Below, piece by piece: positions 26,360-33,654 of a stretch of DNA of 64,000 bases. Every line of letters starts with the position of its first letter. Within the stretch, counting starts at the first letter, position 1. The stretch spans positions 1,674,001 to 1,738,000 of the forward strand of contig NZ_JAGF01000001.1 in the NCBI RefSeq assembly GCF_000526515.1. The letters are read 5' to 3'. The translations under genes were made by a program, and so were the position numbers. The notes under the pieces are model-generated. The model was given only the letters and a program-made list of their open reading frames with translations. It was not told where the DNA came from and made no database searches. This stretch comes from Cellulomonas sp. KRMCY2 (GTDB taxonomy: Bacteria; Actinomycetota; Actinomycetes; Actinomycetales; Cellulomonadaceae).

Positions 26360-26748
26360 CGCGCACGTCGCCGCCGACCGTTGATGCCGCCAGGCTGGCC
26401 GCCAGCTGCATGCCCGGTCCACCACGACCCTGCGGCCTCGTCCTGGACTGCCCGCCCGGCGGCCTCGCCTATGCCGCTGAGCACCGCCGCCTCCATACGG
26501 TCGTGGCGCCCGGGGTCCAGGACGCGCAGGTATGCGTCCTCGTACTGCGGGACCAGGCGCGCCAGTGACGATGCCCGGCTCCACTCCTCGTCCAGTGTGG
26601 TGGTGGCCGAAGGGGCGGCGCTGGACGTGTTCAGCTTCGCGCGGGCGGGCGTGGGCTGGGTGCGCAGGTCGACGTCGAGCAGGTCGCCCGTGACGAAGTG
26701 GACCTTGTTGCTCAGGCGACCGCGGGTCACGCCGGAGTACAGGAACAC
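26360..26748 (-). pseudogene. Fragment resembling a MobF/TraA-type relaxase-helicase C-terminus
   Basis: Read leftward from 26748, YSGVTRGRLSNKVHFVTGD matches the TRGR motif near the end of TraA/RecD-like helicases of MobF relaxases. A helical region (RLVPQYEDAYLRVLDPGRHDRMEAAVLSGIGEAAGRA) follows. Near 26400 the sense appears to move to another frame (LAASLAASTVGGDVRAYLAVHHADQRM). No catalytic relaxase domain remains. It abuts the DUF1016 fragment and the oppositely oriented mobC. Confidence 0.4.
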
Positions 26749-26786
26749 TCATCTGCTCGGCGGGGGCCGCCACCGGCGGCTCGAAG
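26739..26786. repeat. Left copy of an internal about 48-bp imperfect repeat
   Basis: ACAGGAACACTCATC is shared exactly with 38571-38585 and CGGCGGCTCGAAG with 38606-38618; the sequence between matches with a few substitutions and a 1-nt shift. At the right copy this DNA is the junction of two overlapping small genes, so the left copy is likely a relic of that junction. Confidence 0.6.
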
Positions 26787-26806
26787 CAGGCCTTCACCAC
26801 CGGCAC

Positions 26807-27124
26807 GTGGTGAAGGTGACGCCGGCGGAGGAGGCGCTGCTGCTGCAGCTCGCCGCCGCGCAGGGGGTCACGGTTCCTCGTCTGCTGGTCGAGGCGGCGC
26901 TGTCCGCGTCGGCCGGCCAGACCCCGACGGAGCGGCGCAACGCGATCGCCGAGCTGTTCCGGATCTACCGGTTGCTGGGGACCATCGCGAACAACGTGAA
27001 CCAGATGGCGCGGGCGACGAACGCGACCGGCCAGGTGCATCCCGAGCTGACCGAGACGATGCGGGCGGTGCGGCGGGTGGCGGACCGTGTCGAGGGCGCG
27101 ATCGACGGGTTGGCCCTGCCGTGA
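26807..27124 (+). CDS. mobC: MobC-like relaxosome protein
   Basis: About 105 residues. It has the MobC/ribbon-helix-helix pattern VVKVTPAEEALLLQLAAAQGVTVPRLLVEAALS, followed by AELFRIYRLLGTIANNVNQMARATNATGQV, which is highly typical of mobilization accessory proteins. MobC helps open oriT and position the relaxase encoded immediately downstream (stop and start overlap in TGATG). The start is unsure: GTG 26807 or 26810 are the only near codons, and homologous sense seems to continue upstream through the repeat at 26739-26786, so the natural N-terminus may have been replaced. Confidence 0.78.
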   Translation: MVKVTPAEEALLLQLAAAQGVTVPRLLVEAALSASAGQTPTERRNAIAELFRIYRLLGTIANNVNQMARATNATGQVHPELTETMRAVRRVADRVEGAIDGLALP

Positions 27125-28776
27125 TGCCCAACGTGGTCCGCGGTGAACGGATGGGTGGGCTGTTGACCTACCTGGCCGGTCCGGGCCGGGCGAACGAGCA
27201 CACCGAGCCACATCTGGTGGCCGGTGATGCGCCGATGATGGCGTGGCACGGTGAGGACGAGCTGAACCACTCCGCGGCCCTGTCGATCGCGCGCTACCTG
27301 GACCAGCCTCGCCGTGCGTTCGACGTCGAGGTGGCCGGCGGTCATGTGTGGCACTGCTCGCTGAGCCTGCGCGCCGAGGAGGGGCAGCTGAGCGATGAGA
27401 AGTGGGGGGCGATCGCCCGCGACTTCGTCGACCGGATGGGCTTCGGCGACGAGGGTGGCTCGAAGGCACCGTGCCGGTGGGTGGCGGTCCGTCACGGTGT
27501 GTCGACCAACGGCAACGACCACATCCACATCGCGGTGAACCTGGTCCGCGAGGATGGCACCAAGGCCGGGGTCTGGCGCGACTTCCAGCGCGCCCAGACC
27601 GTCGCCCGCGACCTCGAGCGCGAGCACGGGCTGCAGGAGCTGGACACGACGTACGCCTCGCGTGGGCTCAAGCCGGGGGAGCGAGAGGCGCACGCGCGAC
27701 GCTCCGCGCGGGCCACCTACGAGCGGGCCGCCGTGTTGGGCGCGACGCCCTGGGCGGGGCTGAGTGCGGCGGATCGGAACGGGCGGATCACGGCGGCCGC
27801 GGCCGGCGACCAGCCACGCTGGGACCTGGCCAGGCGGGTGCGCGCGTGCGCGACAGCGAGCGTCGATGAGGCGGAGTTCGTGCGCCGAATGCGCCAGGTC
27901 GGGTTGCTCGCCCGGCCGCGCTTCGCGGACGGCCGCGACGACGTCGTGGTGGGCTACTCGGTCGCGGTGCGACCGACGGCGGGGGAGCGGCCCGTTTGGT
28001 ACGGGGGCGGGCGCCTGGCGCGCGACCTGACGCTGCCGCGGCTACGCGAGGTGTGGCCCGACACCCCGCAGTGCGCGACCGCGGCCGCAAGTGAGTGGTC
28101 CGCTGCGAGGCGCGGCCGGCGGCCGGTCGCACCGGGTCGGGAGGTCGACCAGCCGGGCCCTGAGCTGTGGGCGCAGTACACCCGTCAGGTCCAGGAGCTG
28201 CGCGAGCAGCTGCGGGCGGTCCCGATCGAGGACCGTGAGACCTGGGCTCGGGTGGCCGGGCAGACGGCCGGTGCGTTCGCGGCCTGGTCACACCGGGTCG
28301 AGGCCACGCCCGGCCCGCTGGCCGCGACCGCCGATGCGCTGGCGAAGTCCGCACACCTGCGGCGCAGTCCCGCGCGACCGACGCGCACCGCGATGGCTTC
28401 GGCTAGTGGCGCGGCACTCCTGCTGATCCAGGCCGCTCAAGGCGGGCAGGGGCCGGCCGCCGAGGCCGTCATGCTGCGCCAGCTGGCGAACCTGGCCAAG
28501 GCGCTGTACGACATGCACCGCGCCGCGGGCGACGCGCGCCGCGCCGCGGAGGTCGCGGCCGCGGTCCGCGGCCAGCTCGCTCAGGTTGCGGCCCGGATGC
28601 CGCAGCCCGCCGGCCACGCGCACGTGGTCGACCAGCGCGTCACGGACGCTACGCGTCGCGCACAGCAGGGCCAGGCGCCTATCCAGGCCGGGTCACCAGT
28701 CCCGGCCCGGCTGGACCCGGCCCGACCACGAACACCAGCCGCACCCGGCAACGACCGGGGCGGGCCCGAACGTTGA
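27124..28776 (+). CDS. MobP-type relaxase (MobA/VirD2-like)
   Basis: 550 residues. It nicks oriT and leads conjugative transfer of the element. The N-terminus has MPNVVRGERMGGLLTYLAGPGRANEHTEPHLVAG, and the metal-binding three-His motif appears as HGVSTNGNDHIHIAVNLV near residue 130-145 (HxDxxHIH-like with N-D). The region after residue 250 is helical and Ala/Arg-rich, without a helicase or primase. It is coupled to mobC by a 1-nt overlap. The catalytic Tyr expected near the N-terminus is probably in LLTYLAG. It looks full length. Confidence 0.88.
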   Translation: MPNVVRGERMGGLLTYLAGPGRANEHTEPHLVAGDAPMMAWHGEDELNHSAALSIARYLDQPRRAFDVEVAGGHVWHCSLSLRAEEGQLSDEKWGAIARDFVDRMGFGDEGGSKAPCRWVAVRHGVSTNGNDHIHIAVNLVREDGTKAGVWRDFQRAQTVARDLEREHGLQELDTTYASRGLKPGEREAHARRSARATYERAAVLGATPWAGLSAADRNGRITAAAAGDQPRWDLARRVRACATASVDEAEFVRRMRQVGLLARPRFADGRDDVVVGYSVAVRPTAGERPVWYGGGRLARDLTLPRLREVWPDTPQCATAAASEWSAARRGRRPVAPGREVDQPGPELWAQYTRQVQELREQLRAVPIEDRETWARVAGQTAGAFAAWSHRVEATPGPLAATADALAKSAHLRRSPARPTRTAMASASGAALLLIQAAQGGQGPAAEAVMLRQLANLAKALYDMHRAAGDARRAAEVAAAVRGQLAQVAARMPQPAGHAHVVDQRVTDATRRAQQGQAPIQAGSPVPARLDPARPRTPAAPGNDRGGPER

Positions 28777-28806
28777 GCACCATCCGCAGACACAAGGGGG
28801 AGCGTC

Positions 28807-29772
28807 ATGTCTGAATCCGACGGGATCGAAGAGGCCTTCGAGGGCACGCTGCGCGTCGCCGTCACCGCTGCAGGACGGGTCGGTGAAGAACTCATGCGGA
28901 TGCGTGAGGCGCAGCTGGCACGCGCTCGAATCAGCAGCGAGCAGGAAGGCCGCGAGCTCGCAGTGCGCCTGGACGCCGAGCGCGCCGGCGCCAGGGCCCA
29001 GCTGGCACCCGTGCGCCGCGACGAGTGGTGGGCCGGTGCCGATGCTCAAGCGATTGGTGCCGCGTACGCCACTGCCCACGCGTGGGCAGGGATCGAGCCC
29101 GAAGCTGACCGGGCCGAGCAGCACATCCGCACGGAGCTGCGCACCCGGTACGGCCTTGACGTCGACCACGCCGGCGGCGACCCAGCCGCAGTCAACGAGG
29201 CCATCGCCGCCGGCCTACGGGCCGAGGCCCAGCGGCTTGACCGCGCGGCCAGCACGGCGATCACCGAGGCGCACGCCCTGATGGCCCAGGCCGACCGCGC
29301 AGACCGTGCCGCGCAGGACGCACGCGGGACGGTCTCGCCCCAGCACCAGGCCGACGCCATGAGCCAGGAGATCGAGCAGCGCGCAGCGGACAAGGCTCGT
29401 GCGCAGGACGAACGGGACCTGGCGATCGCTGGCCGCACGTTCCCGACCGAGGAGCACCGCGAGGCCTTCTACGACCGCGAGCCCGAGCTCGCCCAGAGCG
29501 AACGCCAAGCCGCGGCAGAGGACTCGCGCGCTGGTGCGGCACGCGAGAGGGGCGCCACGGGCTACGACTCTGCCGATCGCCGCCGGCAGATGGCCGCCGA
29601 CCTCGACGGCAAGGCTGACGCCGAGACGATCAACGCCCGAGTGGTCGCCGACACCGGCCAGGCGCGGCATCCGCGCGAGGCCGTAGACACCAAGGGCGGC
29701 CCCGCAACGGCCGGTCGCCGAGGTCGCGGCGCCACCGCCCGGCAGCGTCAACGCCCGGGACTGGGTCGGTAG
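28807..29772 (+). CDS. Mobilization-associated coiled-coil protein
   Basis: 321 residues, mostly long charged helices (EELMRMREAQLARARISSEQEGRELAVRLDAERAGARAQL, then RDEWWAGADAQAIGAAYATAHAW, and MSQEIEQRAADKARAQDERD). No enzymatic motif. Proteins with the DEWW segment and coiled coils are common beside relaxase genes of actinobacterial plasmids and integrative elements. A purine-rich AGGGGGAG lies upstream. It follows the relaxase by 30 bp in the same direction. Function unknown; a relaxosome or coupling role is inferred. Confidence 0.7.
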   Translation: MSESDGIEEAFEGTLRVAVTAAGRVGEELMRMREAQLARARISSEQEGRELAVRLDAERAGARAQLAPVRRDEWWAGADAQAIGAAYATAHAWAGIEPEADRAEQHIRTELRTRYGLDVDHAGGDPAAVNEAIAAGLRAEAQRLDRAASTAITEAHALMAQADRADRAAQDARGTVSPQHQADAMSQEIEQRAADKARAQDERDLAIAGRTFPTEEHREAFYDREPELAQSERQAAAEDSRAGAARERGATGYDSADRRRQMAADLDGKADAETINARVVADTGQARHPREAVDTKGGPATAGRRGRGATARQRQRPGLGR

Positions 29773-29945
29773 GTAGCACAACGAGGAGAGCGCCGCCCTG
29801 GCGGCGGAACGGAGTACCACCTGACCAGCTACATCCTCAACGGCTACACCCAGGACCTCCCCACCGGAGCGCCGTCAGTGCCTGGTCCTGAGTCGTCGCG
29901 GACCTCAGGCGCGTCCTGGACGCGCCGCGCCGCTACCGTGGGTGG

Positions 29946-30206
29946 ATGAAGATCGCCGCCGTCGTGCTGGCCGCCGTTGGCGCAGCCCTCCCGATCTGGG
30001 GCGGCCTCGGGCTCTACCGCCGCGCTAAGACTGCGGCCGCCAAGATCCCGGAAGGCCCCGCTGACATCGCGTCGTTCAACGCGATGATGAACGGTCTTCA
30101 TGACCGGGCGGTCGAGGACGTCGCCGCTGCTCGCGGAGACCTGATCCGAGTAGGCGCCGGGGTCGTTCTGTCTGCCATCTCGTCGGTGCTCGCAGCGTTC
30201 AGTTGA
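29946..30206 (+). CDS. Small two-helix membrane protein
   Basis: 86 residues with an N-terminal hydrophobic helix (AAVVLAAVGAALPIWGGLGLY) and a C-terminal one (GAGVVLSAISSVLAAFS) around a polar helix rich in Ala/Asp. Family not recognised. ATG 29946 follows a weak ribosome site. The gene may be cargo of the element; about 170 bp without clear genes precede it. Confidence 0.5.
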   Translation: MKIAAVVLAAVGAALPIWGGLGLYRRAKTAAAKIPEGPADIASFNAMMNGLHDRAVEDVAAARGDLIRVGAGVVLSAISSVLAAFS

Positions 30207-30354
30207 GGCGTCGCGTTCGATGGAGGTCTTTGCGCCTTGTCGTCCGGGCGCGCATCATGCGGGCGAGGTCGCTGATGGCGGCTTCCCGCTGGTCCTAGAA
30301 CGCCGCGCGAGCGGCATCGAGGTCGCCTTCGAGGTCCGGGTCGTCCACGTCCGA

Positions 30355-30855
30355 CTACCCGCCAGTCGGCACGCTCAGCACGCCGCGTGGCATGGGAAGG
30401 ACTCCCCGGTGCTCCCTGCACAGCAACAGCATGAGGTCAGGGTTGTAGCGCTCGGGGTTTCGGATGTCAGGGACGGGTGCGGACCGGTACACCACGTCCG
30501 TGCCGTCCGACACACCGCACTCACGGCACTTGCCTCCGTCCCGCTCCCGCACGGAGTTGATCACGTCGCGACCGCGCTGGACGTACGCCTCGATGTCCAC
30601 TCTCTGCTTCCGCTCTTCCTCAGGCGAGCGGGTGATCAGTGCAGCCACGAGCAACAGCGGTCCACCGATGGCGCTGACGAACTTGAGCGGTGTGACCCAG
30701 CCTGGGGACGTGTCCACTGCGCACTCGAAGGCGCTACCGACGCAGACGTACTCGGTCTCGGTTGCGGCGAAGCCGACGGAGCAGCCACCCAAGAGCAGCA
30801 GTAGTCCTGCAATCGCGAGGGTGATCCGCAGCGCCTTCGCCTGCTTCGTCGTCAC
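30355..30855 (-). CDS. Membrane-anchored protein with HNH-like zinc motif
   Basis: 166 residues starting at GTG 30855. A signal-like helix ends in a lipobox-like LGGC near residue 24. A second hydrophobic helix lies at about 55-75, and a cytoplasmic-side domain contains CRECGVSDGTDVVYRSAPV, PERYNPDLMLLLCREHRG. The CxxC-x(~30)-N-x-CxxH layout looks like an HNH nuclease or its zinc scaffold, although the catalytic His is not evident. Genes on either side are on the plus strand. A defence or regulatory role is guesswork. Confidence 0.6.
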   Translation of the reverse strand: MTTKQAKALRITLAIAGLLLLLGGCSVGFAATETEYVCVGSAFECAVDTSPGWVTPLKFVSAIGGPLLLVAALITRSPEEERKQRVDIEAYVQRGRDVINSVRERDGGKCRECGVSDGTDVVYRSAPVPDIRNPERYNPDLMLLLCREHRGVLPMPRGVLSVPTGG

Positions 30856-31214
30856 TACCTGACCTCTCCTCGTGCGTCTGTCTCCTAGAGCCATCGGCAC
30901 AGCGAGGTGCCTACTCCACTACACGGTCCACATCGAGCGGGACGACGGCTGCACCCAGTGTCCGGAGCTTCCGCGATGTTGATCGTGCGGAGCGGGGGAG
31001 TGACCGTATCGCCCTGGCGCGGCGCGGCCCGGCGAGCTGCGGACCGTATCCGCTCCAAGGCGCTCAAGAGCAGCTGGTGGCAGCCCAACCGTCTTGGGAG
31101 CGTCATACAAGGCCCATACCACGCAAGACCCGCGGCTCGGTCGGTCGTCACCAACGACGTCCGTGGTGACTGCTACGTTCGTTGCCGAGCAAGGATGAGA
31201 GTCAGGGGGTTTCG
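30856..31214. other. 359 bp without a supported gene, upstream of the toxin module
   Basis: No frame here shows protein-like composition. Base composition is more mixed than the flanking chromosome. The last 60 bp should hold the promoter of the toxin-antitoxin-chaperone operon, but no clear -10/-35 pair is seen. Confidence 0.4.
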
Positions 31215-31676
31215 GTGCGTCGCGTGTCGCGCACTACCCAGCCGGCAGGCGCACCGTACGAGTGGCATGACTACGTTGCCAGCGACCGCGCGCGCGTCGC
31301 GGAGAACGAGTTGGACGCCTGTCTGCAGAACACCTGCGTCAACCAGGCCGACTACGACCTTTGCGTCGAGGGTGTCGACGCGCGCAAGCGGCGGGCCGCG
31401 GCCGGACGCCTGGCGCCCTCGAGCGAGGTCACCCCGGTGATGAGCCAGCCTGTCCTGTGGGAGATCAAGTGGGACTTCTCCGACCGCCAACTCCGGCTCT
31501 ACCATGCCGAGCCCCAGCAGGATCCGCGAGCACTCCTCGCCCTGATGTACCACTGGAAGGACACCTCGGGTCGGACTCCCTCTGAGGTGAACACGGCGCA
31601 GAACGCACAGATGGCGGAAGCCGCCGAGCGGTACCGGCGATCACCACTCCACCCGGTCGATGGACTCGACTGCTGA
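31215..31676 (+). CDS. RelE/HigB-like toxin of a toxin-antitoxin-chaperone module
   Basis: About 153 residues. The C-terminal part resembles RelE/HigB mRNA interferases: VLWEIKWDFSDRQLRLYHAEP (paired strands with a basic Arg), then a strand and the TP-containing helix HWKDTSGRTPSEVNTAQNAQMAEAAERYRR, which matches the KxTxxTPxxEIxxA end of HigB toxins. The first 75 residues are an extra N-terminal region with two cysteines. GTG 31215 with CAGGGGG upstream was chosen; TTG 31182 is in frame. The antitoxin gene follows by 57 bp, then a SecB-like gene. Order toxin-antitoxin-chaperone is that of HigB1-HigA1-SecB in Mycobacterium tuberculosis. Confidence 0.7.
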   Translation: MRRVSRTTQPAGAPYEWHDYVASDRARVAENELDACLQNTCVNQADYDLCVEGVDARKRRAAAGRLAPSSEVTPVMSQPVLWEIKWDFSDRQLRLYHAEPQQDPRALLALMYHWKDTSGRTPSEVNTAQNAQMAEAAERYRRSPLHPVDGLDC

Positions 31677-31719
31677 AGCTTCACCCTGCCAACGGACTGG
31701 ACGACCGAACCGCAACCCT

Positions 31720-31735
31720 ATAGATTTGAGTCTAT
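31720..31735. promoter_or_regulatory. Candidate antitoxin operator
   Basis: ATAGA-N6-TCTAT is an AT-rich inverted repeat between toxin and antitoxin genes that covers the first bases of the antitoxin ATG at 31734. HigA antitoxins bind such sites to autoregulate. TATAGAT in its left arm could also be a -10 element, giving an internal antitoxin promoter with a leaderless transcript. Confidence 0.45.
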
Positions 31736-32141
31736 GGCTGACGCACCGCGCTTCACGCGCGACCGCAACACCCCCTCCCGTCGCCGGGCCGCGGCACTGG
31801 TCGAAGCCGACGAGATGCTGCACGCCTCTCTCATCGCCGCTCGCCACGACCAAGGCCTGTCCCAGCAGCACGTTGCCGAGGTCATGGGCGTGACCCAGCC
31901 CACCGTCGCCGCGTTCGAGCGATATGACAACGACCCGCGTCTGTCGACGATTCGCCGCTACGCGCATGCGGTCGGCGTCGTGATCACACACGCCGTCTCG
32001 CGCGACGGAACGCCGGTGCAGTGCGGCTGGGCGCCCGTGTCGACCAGCTTCACGTTCTCCGTGAACCCCGGGGCTACTGCTCGACAGGTCCAGTTCGCGG
32101 CTCCGGACACGATCAAGAGCTCCGTGGCTCTCGCGGCATGA
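31734..32141 (+). CDS. HigA-like XRE-family antitoxin
   Basis: 135 residues. A Cro/C1-type helix-turn-helix lies at about residues 35-85 (EMLHASLIAARHDQGLSQQHVAEVMGVTQPTVAAFERYDNDPRLSTIRRYAHAVG). The C-terminal 45 residues (TPVQCGWAPVSTSFTFSVNPGATARQVQFAAPDTIKSSVALAA) are hydrophobic and likely carry the chaperone-addiction sequence that makes such antitoxins depend on their SecB-like partner. The stop overlaps the chaperone start (ATGA). It neutralises the toxin encoded upstream and represses the operon. Confidence 0.85.
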   Translation: MADAPRFTRDRNTPSRRRAAALVEADEMLHASLIAARHDQGLSQQHVAEVMGVTQPTVAAFERYDNDPRLSTIRRYAHAVGVVITHAVSRDGTPVQCGWAPVSTSFTFSVNPGATARQVQFAAPDTIKSSVALAA

Positions 32142-32614
32142 CAACAGGCGCTGACGTCAGACAAATCAAGGACGTCGTCGAGCTCCTGCAGGCATCGGAG
32201 CTTAGCGAGATCCGCTATTACCAGATCGCCGGCGTACGGGTCGAGCGACCCGACGGTGAGCCCGTGCGGGAGACGGGCCAGGACCTGAAGGTGCAGGTCG
32301 GCGGCGACGCAAACGGCCTTGAGACGCGCGTCCTGATGACCGTGTCCACGGAGGAAGCGAACCTTGCAGCCGAGGTAGGTGCCCTCTACTCCTTCGAGGA
32401 GCCTCTGGAGATCCCGCAACCCGTCATCGCCGAGTTCATCGAGAAGGTCGGCGTCATGGCTGTCTTCCCGTTTCTGCGAGAGTCCGTGTTCACGACCGCG
32501 ACCCGGCTCGGCGTCCCCGCGCCTGTCATCGGGCTCTTGCGCGCCGGGGAGCTCCATGTCGAGGCGCCGGACTCGGAAGCGAGCGAGTCAACGGCCGGGG
32601 TCGGCGGCGTCTAA
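32138..32614 (+). CDS. SecB-like chaperone of the toxin-antitoxin-chaperone module
   Basis: 158 residues with the SecB layout: a strand-rich first half (IRYYQIAGVRVERP, DLKVQVGGDANGLETRVLMTVSTEEANLAAEVGALYSFEE) and the helical signature IAEFIEKVGVMAVFPFLRESVFTTATRLGVPAPVIGLL. The latter corresponds to the PFARE segment of SecB. SecB is not normal in Actinobacteria, whereas stand-alone SecB-like proteins coupled to HigBA-type pairs are, as with Rv1957. It should hold the antitoxin's C-terminus and protect it from proteolysis. Confidence 0.82.
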   Translation: MTTGADVRQIKDVVELLQASELSEIRYYQIAGVRVERPDGEPVRETGQDLKVQVGGDANGLETRVLMTVSTEEANLAAEVGALYSFEEPLEIPQPVIAEFIEKVGVMAVFPFLRESVFTTATRLGVPAPVIGLLRAGELHVEAPDSEASESTAGVGGV

Positions 32615-33130
32615 GGTCGCCAGCGCCGCGACCAGCAGGATGTGGCGTGCAGGGCGCTCGGGGCTCGCGCACCCCAGGCTCCAACAGCCCGACCCGTGGC
32701 ACCCGCCTACATCGGAATGCGGGGAAATTGCGATCAGGGCGTCGAGGACGCTGCCGGACTGCGAGAACGCGACCGCGTCGACCTGGTCATGGACGGAGTC
32801 CAACGGGGTCCGCTCCATTGGGTGGGATAATGCACGGAATCCCGTGTGATGGCCGCTACGGTCAGGTTCCATGGCGATCGAACGATCCGACCTCGAGCTG
32901 GTCTGGCCGGCGCACCTGTTCGTCCAGGAGGCCGGGGAGCTGCTCGGCGCCGGCCAGACCTCCGAGGCGGTCCTGGGGGTGGGGCCGTGGCTACTCGGGG
33001 TCGGTGACGTCGGTGATGAGGTCGGCGAGCTCGGCGCTGCTGGGCAGGGCGGCGCGACCCGCCGGCCGACGCTCTCGGCCCGATGAACGATGAACGATGA
33101 ACGGCGCGCTCGCGTGCCGTAGTGTTGGGC
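32615..33130. other. 516 bp without a supported gene, before the riboswitch
   Basis: A plus-strand frame at 32871-33086 (MAIERSDLELVWPAHLFVQEAGELLGAG) is short and of unknown character; I do not support it as a gene. GATGAAC repeats three times at 33082-33102. The end should hold the promoter of the riboswitch-controlled thiamine operon. Confidence 0.4.
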
Positions 33131-33239
33131 CTGCCATGCCGGGGAGCTCGAGACAGTCGAGCTGAGAGGACGGCCGGGATTCATATCCGGCGCCGTCGAC
33201 CCGTGAACCTGACCTGGGTAATGCCAGCGTAGGGATGCA
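33131..33239 (+). promoter_or_regulatory. TPP riboswitch (THI element)
   Basis: Conserved blocks of the thiamine-pyrophosphate aptamer are present in order: GGGGAGCT, GCTGAGAGG (the CUGAGA block) at about 33160-33170, then ACCCGTGAACCTGACCTGG and GTAATGCCAGCGTAGGGA ending near 33236. The variable arm between them pairs GGCCGGGAT with ATCCGGC. The switch lies 119 bp before the first gene of the thiamine-type transport operon and should shut it off when TPP is abundant. Ends are approximate. Confidence 0.93.
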
Positions 33240-33357
33240 CTGTGGCCGACGTGTGTCGGTGCCTGCGGGTCGTGAAGCCCCTGGGTGTCCCCGGTCTCGT
33301 CGTCGACGTCGCCTCCCGTCGTGCGGTTGACCCCCGGTCCGACGTCCGGAGGATTCG

Positions 33358-33651
33358 ATGCTTGCCGAGATCCAGGTGTATCCCCGCCCTGCCGGGGTTC
33401 CCGATGCCCCCTACGCCCATGTCGATGCCGCGATCGCTGTGATCCAGGCATCCGGTCTGACCTATGAGGTCCACGCGCTGGGCACCGTCGTCGAAGGGCC
33501 GCCGGACCGGCTCTGGCCGCTGCTGCGTCAGGTCCACGAGGCCACGCTCGCGGCCGGTGCGCAGGCCAGTTCCAGCGTCATCAAGGTGTCCGAGGGTGCC
33601 GACGACGCGGGCCCGCGGATCGTGGACCTCGTCGCGAAGTTCCGTGCCTGA
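33358..33651 (+). CDS. MTH1187/YkoF-family thiamine-binding protein
   Basis: 97 residues with the MTH1187-type ferredoxin-like fold: MLAEIQVYPRPAG, HVDAAIAVIQASGLTYEVHALGTVVEGPPDRLWPLLRQVHEATLAAGA and SVIKVSEGADD. Members bind thiamine or HMP and occur with YkoEDC or ThiXYZ transporters. GGAGGA precedes the ATG at 33358. It is the first gene after the TPP riboswitch and lies 3 bp before the permease start. Cytoplasmic; likely a thiamine sensor or carrier. Confidence 0.88.
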   Translation: MLAEIQVYPRPAGVPDAPYAHVDAAIAVIQASGLTYEVHALGTVVEGPPDRLWPLLRQVHEATLAAGAQASSSVIKVSEGADDAGPRIVDLVAKFRA

Positions 33652-33654
33652 GCC

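Noticed and set aside
29773-29945. Possible short peptide (TSYILNGYTQDLPTG) after the mobilization gene
   Set aside because: No ATG, GTG or TTG start in frame and no recognisable homology; left unannotated.
32871-33086. Possible 71-residue gene before the TPP riboswitch
   Set aside because: No family resemblance and no strong ribosome site; both strands are open by chance in this GC-rich gap.
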